Source: an uncultured Cryomorphaceae bacterium
GTDB taxonomy: Bacteria; Bacteroidota; Bacteroidia; Flavobacteriales; Schleiferiaceae
Assembly: GCA_913009655.1 (NCBI GenBank)
Contig: CAJVWI010000001.1
Location: 1-64,000 of the forward strand
Reading direction: 5' to 3'
DNA length: 64,000 nt
Part shown: piece by piece, positions 9,991 through 19,613 of the stretch
How positions within the stretch are numbered: the stretch's first letter is position 1
Layout of the letters: every line of letters begins with the position of its first letter
Position numbers and translations under genes: made by a program
The notes under the pieces: generated by a model
What the model was told of the DNA's origin: nothing
Seen by the model: the letters and a program-made list of their open reading frames with translations, nothing else
Databases searched by the model: none

Positions 9991-11345
9991 AAAATTTACA
10001 TTTTATAATCATAACCCTATTTTTCTCTTTTTCAGGGTATTCCCAAAGTTTAAATAGAGGTGAGACTGAAAAAAATGAAAATAATTTCGATTGGCTGGTC
10101 TATACGATAAGTACTAATACACCTCCTCACGAGTGGGCATGTGAACCTAGCATTGCTGTCAACCCAAAAGGTAATCAAATCATAGCAGGGTCTGTTTTAG
10201 ATCAAGTTCATAGAACAAATGAAAACGGAAATGCTCGATCCGAAAACTGGAGTCATCAAACATTAGTCTCTCCATATGGGGTTTGGGGAGATCCAATAAT
10301 TCAATATGACTATGATGGAAGAGCATATTTCTTGCATCTAGCTACTCCAAATGGGAAAAAAGATGGTGACTACCTCGATAGAATTGTTCTACAATATTCT
10401 GATGATCATGGCATAACATGGAGTTCTGGAAGCAGTATTGGTTACAATCCACCAAAAGATCAAGACAAGGAGGGTATTGCCATTGATAAGAATAATATTT
10501 TGCATGTCTCCTGGACTGAATTTGATAAATACGGCGAAATTGATAAATCAAAGTACCGCTCTAGAATAAGATATTCTCAGTCATTAGATCGGGGAAATAC
10601 ATGGTCTAGAGCTATTACTATTTCATCAAATGAGGGTGACTGCATTGATGATGACAACACTACGGAAGGAGCGATCCCAGCAGTTGACCCATCTAGCGGA
10701 GTTATTGTTATCTGGAGTTTTCAAGACACTATCTGGTTGAATAGGTCAAATGATGATGGGGCTTTAACTTGGCTAAAGAGTGAACGGCCAATTGTCACTC
10801 ATGTTGGAGGGTGGGCACAAGAAATTCCTGGTTTTGGTCGAGCTAACGGAATGCCAATTTCAAAATTTTTAACAAATGGTGATTTGCATTTAGTATTTGG
10901 TGAACAATCAGAGGGGAAATCATGGTTGACTCATATGACATCAAATGACGGCGGTGTAAAATGGTCAAGCAAAAAAAAAATACCCTACCCAAATAGTGTG
11001 ATTCATCACTTCATGCCATGGTTTACTGTAGATACAACAGATAACTCTCTTCATATAATTGCATATGGACAGATAGACACAACATCATGGGAAACTCAAG
11101 CATTTCATAGTTACAGCTATGATGGTGGACTCACATGGAGACATCACGTATTAGCGGAGTCTTTTTCACCTACTCCAGATCATTTTTTTGGAGACTATAA
11201 CGGTATAGTTGCGCATCCTAAAAGTGGCCTTCACATGGTTTGGACTCAACAGGTTAATGGCATCAACTCTATCTATTATGGAAATATGATGAGGAATGAT
11301 GAAAGAAAAGTAAATGGGGTTATAAAAAAAGAAAAGGAAAAATAA
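9969..11345 (+). CDS. Sialidase-like (BNR/Asp-box) secreted protein
   Basis: Signal peptide; Asp boxes SDDHGITW, SLDRGNTW, SNDDGALTW, SNDGGVKW, SYDGGLTW. Confidence 0.8.
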   Translation: MEMEKSIKNLHFIIITLFFSFSGYSQSLNRGETEKNENNFDWLVYTISTNTPPHEWACEPSIAVNPKGNQIIAGSVLDQVHRTNENGNARSENWSHQTLVSPYGVWGDPIIQYDYDGRAYFLHLATPNGKKDGDYLDRIVLQYSDDHGITWSSGSSIGYNPPKDQDKEGIAIDKNNILHVSWTEFDKYGEIDKSKYRSRIRYSQSLDRGNTWSRAITISSNEGDCIDDDNTTEGAIPAVDPSSGVIVIWSFQDTIWLNRSNDDGALTWLKSERPIVTHVGGWAQEIPGFGRANGMPISKFLTNGDLHLVFGEQSEGKSWLTHMTSNDGGVKWSSKKKIPYPNSVIHHFMPWFTVDTTDNSLHIIAYGQIDTTSWETQAFHSYSYDGGLTWRHHVLAESFSPTPDHFFGDYNGIVAHPKSGLHMVWTQQVNGINSIYYGNMMRNDERKVNGVIKKEKEK

Positions 11346-11355
11346 AATTCAGAAA

Positions 11356-12054
11356 ATGAAATTACTATTAGCCTCAACATCTTCTATTCACGGCCATTCA
11401 TATTTAAGTTATTTTAAGGAAGCCTGGACAAGTCATTTTAAAAATATAAATGGACCTGTTATTTTTATTCCTTATGCTCGACCAGGAGGCGTCTCATGGG
11501 ATGATTATACCGAAGTTGCTGCCAAAGCCTTTAAAGCAGAAGGGATTGATCTAAAGGGGATTCACACGTTCGATAGCCCTCGCGATGCTGCAATAAAAGG
11601 TGGTGGGTTTTTTACAGGAGGAGGAAATACATTTGTTTTATTGAAGACATTAATAGATAATGACTCCTTTAAAGTAATCGATGAACATGTTAGACTTGGG
11701 AAACCCTACATGGGAACCTCTGCAGGAAGTAATATTGCTGGTTCAACAATTGGAACAAGTAATGATATGCCCATAATATATCCCCAGACATTTAACGCCT
11801 TTAACTGGGTTCCATTTAACATTAACCCTCACTATCAAGACCCATCAAACAATTCAACTCATATGGGAGAAACTAGAGAAACAAGAATCCAAGAATTTCA
11901 CATTTATAATAAAACTCCGGTAATAGGACTAAGAGAAGGTTCTTATATCCAGTCTAATGGGGAAGAACACTTTTTAAAAGGCGATTTATCAGCTCGAATT
12001 TTTAAAGCTAGAAAACATCCATTTGAAATTAGTGACGGTGCATTGAGTATTTGA
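11356..12054 (+). CDS. pepE: Dipeptidase E (peptidase S51)
   Basis: FFTGGGNTFVLL, GTSAGSNIA, NPHYQDP motifs. Confidence 0.9.
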   Translation: MKLLLASTSSIHGHSYLSYFKEAWTSHFKNINGPVIFIPYARPGGVSWDDYTEVAAKAFKAEGIDLKGIHTFDSPRDAAIKGGGFFTGGGNTFVLLKTLIDNDSFKVIDEHVRLGKPYMGTSAGSNIAGSTIGTSNDMPIIYPQTFNAFNWVPFNINPHYQDPSNNSTHMGETRETRIQEFHIYNKTPVIGLREGSYIQSNGEEHFLKGDLSARIFKARKHPFEISDGALSI

Positions 12055-12097
12055 TATTTTAATTTTATTGCTTTTTAGATAGAAGTACCTTTACGTT

Positions 12098-13618
12098 ATG
12101 AATAATTCATTGAAAAAATCCGTCCTTCTGATACTCGACGGTTGGGGTATAGCCGCGGATCCAAAAGTATCCGCTGTAGATATTGCCAAGACCCCTTTTA
12201 TGGATTCTCTAAAAAAAGATTCTACTGGTTCTCAATTGGAAGCCTCAGGTTTATCCGTTGGTCTACCAATAGGCCAAATGGGTAACTCGGAAGTAGGACA
12301 TATGAATTTAGGAGCGGGACGAATTGTGTATCAAGACTTAGCAAAAATTGATATTGCAATCGAGAAAAAAACCATATCGCAAAATGAAACCTTTCAAAAC
12401 TTATTAAAAAATTGTAAAGGGAAACGATTGCACTTGATAGGCCTCGTTAGCGATGGAGGAGTTCACAGCCATGTTAATCATCTAAAAGGACTACTAACTT
12501 TATTTGCTGAAGAAGACATTGATAACATTTATTTACATGCCTTTACTGATGGAAGAGATACTGATCCTAAGAGTGGTAAAGGTTTTTTGCAAGATGTAGA
12601 TACGCACATGAAGAAAACTACAGGCCAAATAGCAAGTATTTGTGGACGTTACTATTCTATGGACCGTGATAATAGATGGGAGAGGATTCAAAAAGCTTAT
12701 AATCTCATAATAAAAGGAGAAGGAAGACGATACAACGGTAATGCCTCTGATGCGATTCAATCAGCCTATGACCTTGGGCAGACAGATGAATTTATTTTAC
12801 CCATTCAAATTAAACCAATTCAGATCTGCAGTGGAGATGTTGTTTTATTTTTTAATTTTCGAACTGATAGAAGTCGACAGTTGACAAGAGTCATAAGTCA
12901 GGAAAATTTTCCTGACTATCAAATGACAAAATTAAATACACAATTTTATACATTAACAAAATATGATAAAGCATATACTGGAGTTCAAGTGATTTTCGAA
13001 AAAAATAATTTAAAAAACACTCTAGGTGAAGTTCTCGAAAATGCGGGAAAAAGACAAATTCGCATTGCGGAAACCGAAAAATACCCTCATGTCACTTTCT
13101 TTTTTTCAGGAGGAAGAGAAGAGAAGTTTAACAATGAGAAGAGAATATTGTGTCCATCAGCAAAAGTAGCAACCTATGATCTCATGCCAGAAATGAGTGC
13201 TAATGAAATTTGTGAAGCAATTATTCCTGAATTGGAGAATGAATCTGCAGACTTCATATGCTTAAATTTCGCCAATCCCGATATGGTAGGACATACTGGG
13301 AATATTTCTGCTACTATAAAAGCGGTTGAAACTGTTGATAGCTGCAGTCAAAAATTAGTTGATATTGGAGTCAAAAATAATTATACGTTCTTTATTTTAG
13401 CAGATCATGGAAATGCAGATTTTATGATCAACAAAGATGGAAGTCCAAATACAGCACATACAACTCAGCCGGTTCCATTTTATATTGTAACAGATTTAAA
13501 ATTTAATTATAAGCTTGAAAATGGAATTTTAGGAGATGTTGCACCAACAATACTAGATTGGATGGGAATTAACAAGCCTAAAGAAATGACTGGGAAATCC
13601 TTGATTACTCAAATATGA
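12098..13618 (+). CDS. gpmI: 2,3-bisphosphoglycerate-independent phosphoglycerate mutase
   Basis: LLILDGWG, QMGNSEVGHMNLGAGR, HAFTDGRDTDP, ADHGNAD motifs. Confidence 0.97.
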   Translation: MNNSLKKSVLLILDGWGIAADPKVSAVDIAKTPFMDSLKKDSTGSQLEASGLSVGLPIGQMGNSEVGHMNLGAGRIVYQDLAKIDIAIEKKTISQNETFQNLLKNCKGKRLHLIGLVSDGGVHSHVNHLKGLLTLFAEEDIDNIYLHAFTDGRDTDPKSGKGFLQDVDTHMKKTTGQIASICGRYYSMDRDNRWERIQKAYNLIIKGEGRRYNGNASDAIQSAYDLGQTDEFILPIQIKPIQICSGDVVLFFNFRTDRSRQLTRVISQENFPDYQMTKLNTQFYTLTKYDKAYTGVQVIFEKNNLKNTLGEVLENAGKRQIRIAETEKYPHVTFFFSGGREEKFNNEKRILCPSAKVATYDLMPEMSANEICEAIIPELENESADFICLNFANPDMVGHTGNISATIKAVETVDSCSQKLVDIGVKNNYTFFILADHGNADFMINKDGSPNTAHTTQPVPFYIVTDLKFNYKLENGILGDVAPTILDWMGINKPKEMTGKSLITQI

Positions 13619-14415
13619 TTATTATAAAATCCAAGGATGAAATTGAACGCATGCGGATCAGTGCATTAATGGTTTCAAAAACATTAGGAATGCTTGCTTC
13701 TGAAATAAAGCCAGGGGTTACATCACTTTATTTAGATAAACTAGCAGAGAGCTTTATACGCGACAATGGAGGCAAACCTGGATTTCTTGGAATGTATGAT
13801 TTCCCTAATACCTTATGCACCTCTGTAAACAGTGAAGTTGTGCATGGGATTCCATCAAACAAGCCTCTACTTGATGGTGATATAATTTCTATTGATTGCG
13901 GAGTTCTATTTGACGAATATTACGGAGATCATGCTTATACATTTTCTGTAGGTGAAATATCTAAAGAGATTAAGGACCTTCTTGAGACTACAAAGGAGTC
14001 TCTCTATAAAGGGATTTCTGAAATGCGAAGTGGAAAAAGAGTTGGAGATATAGGCTATGCCATACAAGAGCATTGCGAATCTAAAGGATATGGAGTAGTT
14101 CGTGAATTAGTAGGACATGGACTAGGAAAAAAACTACATGAAGACCCTCAGGTGCCAAATTATGGCAAAAGAAATACTGGGAAATTATTAAAAAACGGAA
14201 TGGTTCTAGCAATCGAACCTATGATTAACCTTGGAACTCACCGTGTCCGACAATTAGAAGATGGCTGGAGTATTGTAACAGAAGACAATAAAGTGTCCGC
14301 GCATTTCGAACATGACATTGCGATAGTCAATGGGTATCCAGAAATTTTGTCCACATTTGATTACATTCATGAGGCCCTTGGAATAAAGGGGGGAAGTCAT
14401 AATATAAGCTCATGA
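13615..14415 (+). CDS. map: Methionine aminopeptidase type I
   Basis: NEVVHG-like NSEVVHGIP, SIDCGVLFDEYYGD, ELVGHGLGKKLHEDPQVPNYG; ATGA overlap with gpmI. Confidence 0.96.
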   Translation: MIIIKSKDEIERMRISALMVSKTLGMLASEIKPGVTSLYLDKLAESFIRDNGGKPGFLGMYDFPNTLCTSVNSEVVHGIPSNKPLLDGDIISIDCGVLFDEYYGDHAYTFSVGEISKEIKDLLETTKESLYKGISEMRSGKRVGDIGYAIQEHCESKGYGVVRELVGHGLGKKLHEDPQVPNYGKRNTGKLLKNGMVLAIEPMINLGTHRVRQLEDGWSIVTEDNKVSAHFEHDIAIVNGYPEILSTFDYIHEALGIKGGSHNISS

Positions 14416-15173
14416 TTGAACTAGCTCTAAAATATATACCCCGCCCATGGCTCATACGTCTTAGTATGGTGATGAGAGTTATTGGACCAATCATATACTC
14501 GGGGAACAACTTTACCGATCCAATAGATGGACGTAGCTATCGAAAATTTTTGCCATATGGATACAGTGGACGGATTCGTAATAACGCGATGAGTCCTGGA
14601 ACCAATTCTCTTGAAAGACACCGACTACTTTATTTATATCTGAAGATTTCCACAAAATTTTTCACGAAGAAACTTAAAGTATTACATATTGCTCCGGAAC
14701 AATGCTTCTATTATAGATTCAAGCAACTAAATAATCTTGAAGTCATATCTGGTGATATTGAATCCCCCTTAGCTGATATACATTTCGATTTACACCAAAT
14801 ACCATTAAAAGAAAATACATTTGATGTGATTTTTTGCAACCATGTTCTTGAGCATGTTAACAATGATATCACTTGTCTAAATGAGTTATATAGAGTTATG
14901 AAACCAGGTGGATGGGGAATATTTCAAGTGCCCTTTGTAAGGGGGACAAAAAAAACAATTGAAGACCCTTCCATTACAGACCCAGCGGAAAGAGAGAGGA
15001 GATTTTTACAGTATGACCATGTAAGACTCTACGGAGAAGACTATCCTGAGAGACTTGAGTCCATTGGCTTTAGGGTGGAAACAGTAATTTTAGGTAGAAC
15101 ACTTCCCGAAAAAGATGTTAAACGTTTTGGGATCCCAAAAAACGAACCTCTTTTTGTTTGCCACAAGGATTAA
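14412..15173 (+). CDS. SAM-dependent methyltransferase (class I)
   Basis: VLHIAPE...GDIES...FDVIFCNHVLEHV...LYRVMKPGG motifs. Confidence 0.88.
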   Translation: MIELALKYIPRPWLIRLSMVMRVIGPIIYSGNNFTDPIDGRSYRKFLPYGYSGRIRNNAMSPGTNSLERHRLLYLYLKISTKFFTKKLKVLHIAPEQCFYYRFKQLNNLEVISGDIESPLADIHFDLHQIPLKENTFDVIFCNHVLEHVNNDITCLNELYRVMKPGGWGIFQVPFVRGTKKTIEDPSITDPAERERRFLQYDHVRLYGEDYPERLESIGFRVETVILGRTLPEKDVKRFGIPKNEPLFVCHKD

Positions 15174-15198
15174 TTAGGCTAAAAAATCACAATAGCAA

Positions 15199-15996
15199 TC
15201 ATGAAAGAGAAGCGATCTCCTTAGCCATCTTGGCTTCTTCTTGCTGAGCCAAATCAGGATCAACTAAGATTCTTCCAGAATGCTCATCAATCATAATTTT
15301 CTTTCGCTGAGCAATTTCCATTTGACGTTGAGGAGGTATAGTAAAGTAAGAGCCACCTGAAGCTCCACGTTCGATAGAAACAACCGCAAGACCATTATTT
15401 ACTTTAGAACGGATTCTATTATAAGCCGCTAAAAGCCTATCATCAGATAAAGCTTTCGCAAGGGATTCAGAACGTTCCAATAATAATTTCTCTTCTTTTT
15501 CAGTTTCATTGACTATTGAATCTAATTCACCTTTTTTAAACTCTAGATGGCTTTGACGCTCTTCATACTTTTCTTGAATAGTTGTCAACAACAAGCCGCG
15601 GGTCTCAACTACTACCTCAAATTCTCCAATATGCTTTTCAGCCAATTGAATTTCTAATTCTTGATATTCTGTCTCTTTTGCAATAGCGTCAAACTCACGA
15701 TTATTACGAACATTTTTCTGTTGTTCCTCGTATTTTAATATTTTTTCTTGACATGCCTTTATCAACTGTTTGTGGCCTTTAATTTCCGTCTTCGCCGATG
15801 TAACTTCCTCGTCTACCTTAGATAATCGAGTTTTCATCCCAGCAATTTCATCTTCTAAATCTTGAACTTCTAACGGTAATTCACCGCGGAGGTTGCGAAT
15901 TTCGTCAATACGTCGATCTACAATTTGAAGATCATAAAGCGAACGAAGTTTTTCTTCAACTCCAGTAGTTTTTGCTGTATTTGTCTTTTTTGCCAT
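15199..15996 (-). CDS. DUF164/CT398-like coiled-coil protein with degenerate zinc ribbon
   Basis: Long coiled coil, NNREFDAIAKETEYQELEIQLAEK, C-terminal SGGSYFTIPPQRQMEIAQRKKIMIDEHSGRILVDP without cysteines. Confidence 0.85.
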   Translation of the reverse strand: MAKKTNTAKTTGVEEKLRSLYDLQIVDRRIDEIRNLRGELPLEVQDLEDEIAGMKTRLSKVDEEVTSAKTEIKGHKQLIKACQEKILKYEEQQKNVRNNREFDAIAKETEYQELEIQLAEKHIGEFEVVVETRGLLLTTIQEKYEERQSHLEFKKGELDSIVNETEKEEKLLLERSESLAKALSDDRLLAAYNRIRSKVNNGLAVVSIERGASGGSYFTIPPQRQMEIAQRKKIMIDEHSGRILVDPDLAQQEEAKMAKEIASLS

Positions 15997-15997
15997 T

Positions 15998-17092
15998 TCA
16001 GGATGTAATGATTGGATTCGTTATTGATTCCGTTTTAATGACCGCGAAATTAGTCATTTTAGAGCGAATGTAATCAGTAATTAATTGAATTGTATGTTGT
16101 TCGCTCTCCCAATGACCAATATCAGCTAAAAATATAACTTTTTTCGCATCAAAAAACCTATGGTACGATATATCTGATGTTATGTAAGCATCACTTTTTA
16201 ATTTAATAGCGTCCGCCAGTAACTCAGAACCAGAACCTCCGCAAAGGGCAACTCGCTTTACTAAATTAGATTTAGAATTTGTATGTTTTATTACTTTGAC
16301 ACCAAAAACCTTTTTTATTTTATTTATAAAATCTTTATCGCTAAGCTCTGTCTCAAGCTCACCAATAACTCCAAAACCAATGTCTTGCGATGAATTGGAC
16401 ATCTCCAACCAAGCATATGAAACCTGCTCATATGGGTGACTATTAATGAGAGCCTTTTCAACCAATTCTTTGCATTCAATCGGCACAATTAATTCCAATC
16501 GATCCTCAGTTGCCAATTCTAAATTGCCTACATCTCCTTTGTAAGGATTTGAACCTTTCAATGCTCGAAATGAGGAGTTACCTTGAACTGTAAATTTACA
16601 TTGATCATAGCTACCAACTCTGCCTGCTCCGGCATCGAATAGTGCTTCAGAGACAATTTTGGTATATTTCCTTGGAACATGTGTGACTAATTGAAAAAAA
16701 CCTGGTTTTTTCGGCGAAAGTATTTTCATATTTAATAGACCTAAAGCCTCTCCCATAGCAAAAGAAACTCCACCAGAAATACTATCAAGATTTGTATGTA
16801 TTGCATATAAAGCAATATCGTTTTTAATTGCCATTATTATACATCTTTCAACTTCATTATCTCCAGTTAAGGATTTTAAACCCTTAAATATTATTGGATG
16901 ATGAGCTACAATAATATTTGCATCCCTATGAATTGCTTCCAAAATAACTTCTTCTGTGACATCTAATGAAACCAGCACAGAAGAGATTTTTGTTTCACCA
17001 TCTCCCACTAGTAGACCACAATTGTCATAACTCTCTTGTAATGATAATGGGGCCCAATCTTCCAAAAGTTTTTCTAAATCCTTTATTTTCAT
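15998..17092 (-). CDS. Nif3-like dinuclear metal centre protein
   Basis: SYDNCGLLVGD, VAHHPIIFKGLKSL, IHTNLDSISGGV, CGGSG motifs. Confidence 0.92.
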   Translation of the reverse strand: MKIKDLEKLLEDWAPLSLQESYDNCGLLVGDGETKISSVLVSLDVTEEVILEAIHRDANIIVAHHPIIFKGLKSLTGDNEVERCIIMAIKNDIALYAIHTNLDSISGGVSFAMGEALGLLNMKILSPKKPGFFQLVTHVPRKYTKIVSEALFDAGAGRVGSYDQCKFTVQGNSSFRALKGSNPYKGDVGNLELATEDRLELIVPIECKELVEKALINSHPYEQVSYAWLEMSNSSQDIGFGVIGELETELSDKDFINKIKKVFGVKVIKHTNSKSNLVKRVALCGGSGSELLADAIKLKSDAYITSDISYHRFFDAKKVIFLADIGHWESEQHTIQLITDYIRSKMTNFAVIKTESITNPIITS

Positions 17093-17106
17093 GGCTCTAA
17101 TATAAA

Positions 17107-17136
17107 AAAGGGCTTTTCGTAAAAGAAAAGCCCTTT
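17107..17136 (-). terminator. Rho-independent terminator of rpsA
   Basis: Perfect 12-bp stem AAAGGGCTTTTC-GTAAAA-GAAAAGCCCTTT, T-run on minus-strand 3' side. Confidence 0.9.
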
Positions 17137-17160
17137 CAAAATTAATTAAAATAATTAATT

Positions 17161-19434
17161 CTACTTCTTGCCATCCATTTCCTCTTTAAGTCGTGCTAAA
17201 CTATCTAGATCGCCTAAAGTAGTTTTTTCAACAGCAGAATTAATAGCTTTTACTCCAGAATTTTTCCCGCCACTTTTACTTTTCTTTGAAGAACCTTCAT
17301 TGGAATCCAAAACATTCTTGAAATTCTGAGTATGAGAAACCAATATGCGTCGAGTGTCTGAATTAAATTCGATAACAATAAAATCTAATTGCTCTCCGAC
17401 TCCGATAGAAGAACCATCCTCTTTTAAGGAATGCCTAGCAGGACAATAAACTTCAAGCTCTTGATCTGCAAACCAGATATTAAATCCTTTGTCAGCCGCA
17501 GACTTAACCTCTCCCTTATGGCTGCTTTTTAATTCAAATACGCTTGCATAATTATCCCACGGATTCTCCGAAACTTGTTTATGGCCTAAACTTAATCGAC
17601 GATTTTCGACATCAATATCTAATACTTGAACTTCAAGCTCAGCACCGACAGATGTGAATTCCGAAGGGTGCTTTACTTTTTTTGTCCATGACAAATCAGA
17701 AATATGCACCAACCCGTCAATTCCTTCCTCAAGTTCTAGGAAGACTCCAAAATTAGTAAAGTTTCTAACCTTACCATTATGCAATGAACCCTGAACATAT
17801 TTAGCTGTAATATCAGTCCATGGATCAGGAGTCAATTGCTTAACGCCCAATGACATTTTTCTTTCTTCACGGTCTATTGATAAAACTATAGCATCAACTG
17901 AGTCACCGACGCTGAAGAAATCTTGAGCAGAGCGCAAATGCGAACCCCAACTCATCTCAGAGACATGAATAAGCCCCTCTACTCCGCTTGCAACTTCAAT
18001 AAAAGCACCATAGTCAGCTAAAACAGCAACCTTACCTTTAATTTTATCACCTTCTTTTAATGCTGAGTCTAAAGCCTCCCATGGGTGAGGGAATAATTGC
18101 TTCAAACCTAATTGAATTCTAGTTTTTGCTTCATCAAAATCAAGAATAACAACATTAATTTTCTGATCAAGCTCAACAACCTCAGAAGGGTGATTTATGC
18201 GACTCCATGAAAGATCTGTAATATGAACCAATCCATCAACTCCACCCAAATCAATAAATACACCATAACTGGTTATATTCTTGACAATTCCTTCTAAGAC
18301 TTGGCCTTTTTCAAGTTGCCCTATTATTACTTTCTTTTGTTCTTCAAGATCTGCTTCAATTAGAGCCTTGTGAGAAACCACAACATTCTTAAATTCATGA
18401 TTGATCTTTACAATCTTAAATTCCATCGTCTTCTCAACGTAAACATCATAATCGCGGATAGGTTTGACATCAATTTGGGAACCAGGCAAAAAGGCCTCCA
18501 GCCCAAAAATATCTACAATCATTCCACCTTTGGTTCTGCACTTCACAAAACCTTGAACAATTTCCTCTGTATCAAAGGCTTCATTCACTCTATCCCAAGC
18601 TTTTATTGATCTAGCTTTTCGATGTGACAACACTAGCTGCCCTAATTTGTCTTCTTGCTTATCAACTAAAACCTCTACAATATCTCCAACCTTTAAATCA
18701 GGGTTATATCGAAATTCATTTAAAGAAACTACACCCTCGGATTTAGAGTTAATATCAATTATCACATCTCTATCAGAAACGCTTACTACTTTTCCTGAAA
18801 CTAACTGATGTTCTAATGAGGTCATGAGAGTATCCTCGTACATTTTCTCCAAAGCAATTAAATCTTCTGATCGCTTCACTGATGTTGATTCATAGGCCTC
18901 CCAATCAAAAGGAGTCTCTTCCTGGTCTTCTTCTAAAATGATATCTTCTTCATCAACCTTTTCCTCAACAGCAGTATCTGACTCTAAATTATCTGGAGTA
19001 GTCTTTACCGTTCTGGGCTTTTTAGTTGAGATTTCTTTTGAATCACCATTCAACTCACTTGCTTCGTCCATGATATCAACAGAGACAATCTCATTCAATA
19101 TATTCTCTTCAGAAAGTTTAGAATCTTTTTCAGAAGATATTTTAGATACTATTTTTTCTACTGCCGGCTTCTTAGCTGATGATTCATCAGCTGATGGCTT
19201 CTTAGCTGATGGCTTCTTAGCTGATGGCTTCTTAGCTGATGGCTTCTTAGCTGATGATTCATCAGCTGATGGCTTCTTAGCTGATGGCTTCGCTGATGGC
19301 TTCTTAGCTGATGGCTTCTTAGCTGATGGCTCTTTGACAGATTCATCAGAAGATGACTTAACCACCTTAGCGGTTATTGTATCCACAGATTTGATGACAT
19401 CTCGGGATTCCTTGTTTTCTTGCTCTTTAGACAT
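17161..19434 (-). CDS. rpsA: 30S ribosomal protein S1 with long repetitive N-terminal extension
   Basis: Six S1 domains readable (e.g. [34 protein letters not shown]), preceded by SAKKP repeats. Confidence 0.95.
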   Translation of the reverse strand: MSKEQENKESRDVIKSVDTITAKVVKSSSDESVKEPSAKKPSAKKPSAKPSAKKPSADESSAKKPSAKKPSAKKPSAKKPSADESSAKKPAVEKIVSKISSEKDSKLSEENILNEIVSVDIMDEASELNGDSKEISTKKPRTVKTTPDNLESDTAVEEKVDEEDIILEEDQEETPFDWEAYESTSVKRSEDLIALEKMYEDTLMTSLEHQLVSGKVVSVSDRDVIIDINSKSEGVVSLNEFRYNPDLKVGDIVEVLVDKQEDKLGQLVLSHRKARSIKAWDRVNEAFDTEEIVQGFVKCRTKGGMIVDIFGLEAFLPGSQIDVKPIRDYDVYVEKTMEFKIVKINHEFKNVVVSHKALIEADLEEQKKVIIGQLEKGQVLEGIVKNITSYGVFIDLGGVDGLVHITDLSWSRINHPSEVVELDQKINVVILDFDEAKTRIQLGLKQLFPHPWEALDSALKEGDKIKGKVAVLADYGAFIEVASGVEGLIHVSEMSWGSHLRSAQDFFSVGDSVDAIVLSIDREERKMSLGVKQLTPDPWTDITAKYVQGSLHNGKVRNFTNFGVFLELEEGIDGLVHISDLSWTKKVKHPSEFTSVGAELEVQVLDIDVENRRLSLGHKQVSENPWDNYASVFELKSSHKGEVKSAADKGFNIWFADQELEVYCPARHSLKEDGSSIGVGEQLDFIVIEFNSDTRRILVSHTQNFKNVLDSNEGSSKKSKSGGKNSGVKAINSAVEKTTLGDLDSLARLKEEMDGKK
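19166..19331. repeat. In-frame 15-bp-period repeat in rpsA encoding [10 protein letters not shown] units
   Basis: Repeated 'ggcttcttagctgat' on + strand; translates to SAKKP on -. Confidence 0.95.
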
Positions 19435-19451
19435 GAGCTTTTAGGTTTGTA

Positions 19452-19487
19452 TTTTAATCAATTATAGGATTAAGCTTTTGATTAAAA
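19452..19487 (-). other. Inverted repeat (10-bp perfect stem) in rpsA 5' leader
   Basis: TTTTAATCAA (19452-19461) and TTGATTAAAA (19478-19487), 16-nt loop. Confidence 0.6.
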
Positions 19488-19547
19488 GAGTTTATATAAA
19501 AGAATCCTTTTGAGGCACCTATAAAAATGCTTACCCAAAAAGGAATG

Positions 19548-19555
19548 CAAAAGTA
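19548..19555 (-). promoter_or_regulatory. Candidate -7 box TACTTTTG of rpsA promoter
   Basis: Matches Bacteroidota TAnnTTTG; about 113 nt upstream of rpsA ATG; no clear -33 TTG seen. Confidence 0.45.
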
Positions 19556-19613
19556 GTTAATATATTGCAGATGGATAAAATAATAACCTAACTAAATAAA
19601 TTCTATTCTTCCA

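Noticed and set aside
19166-19331. Possible CRISPR-like array
   Set aside because: Direct 15-bp coding repeats with no unique spacers
18938-19444. 168-aa + strand ORF ([11 protein letters not shown]...) opposite rpsA, and 62-aa ORF 19158..19346
   Set aside because: Alternative-frame readings of the SAKKP repeat; low complexity and overlapped by the well-supported rpsA
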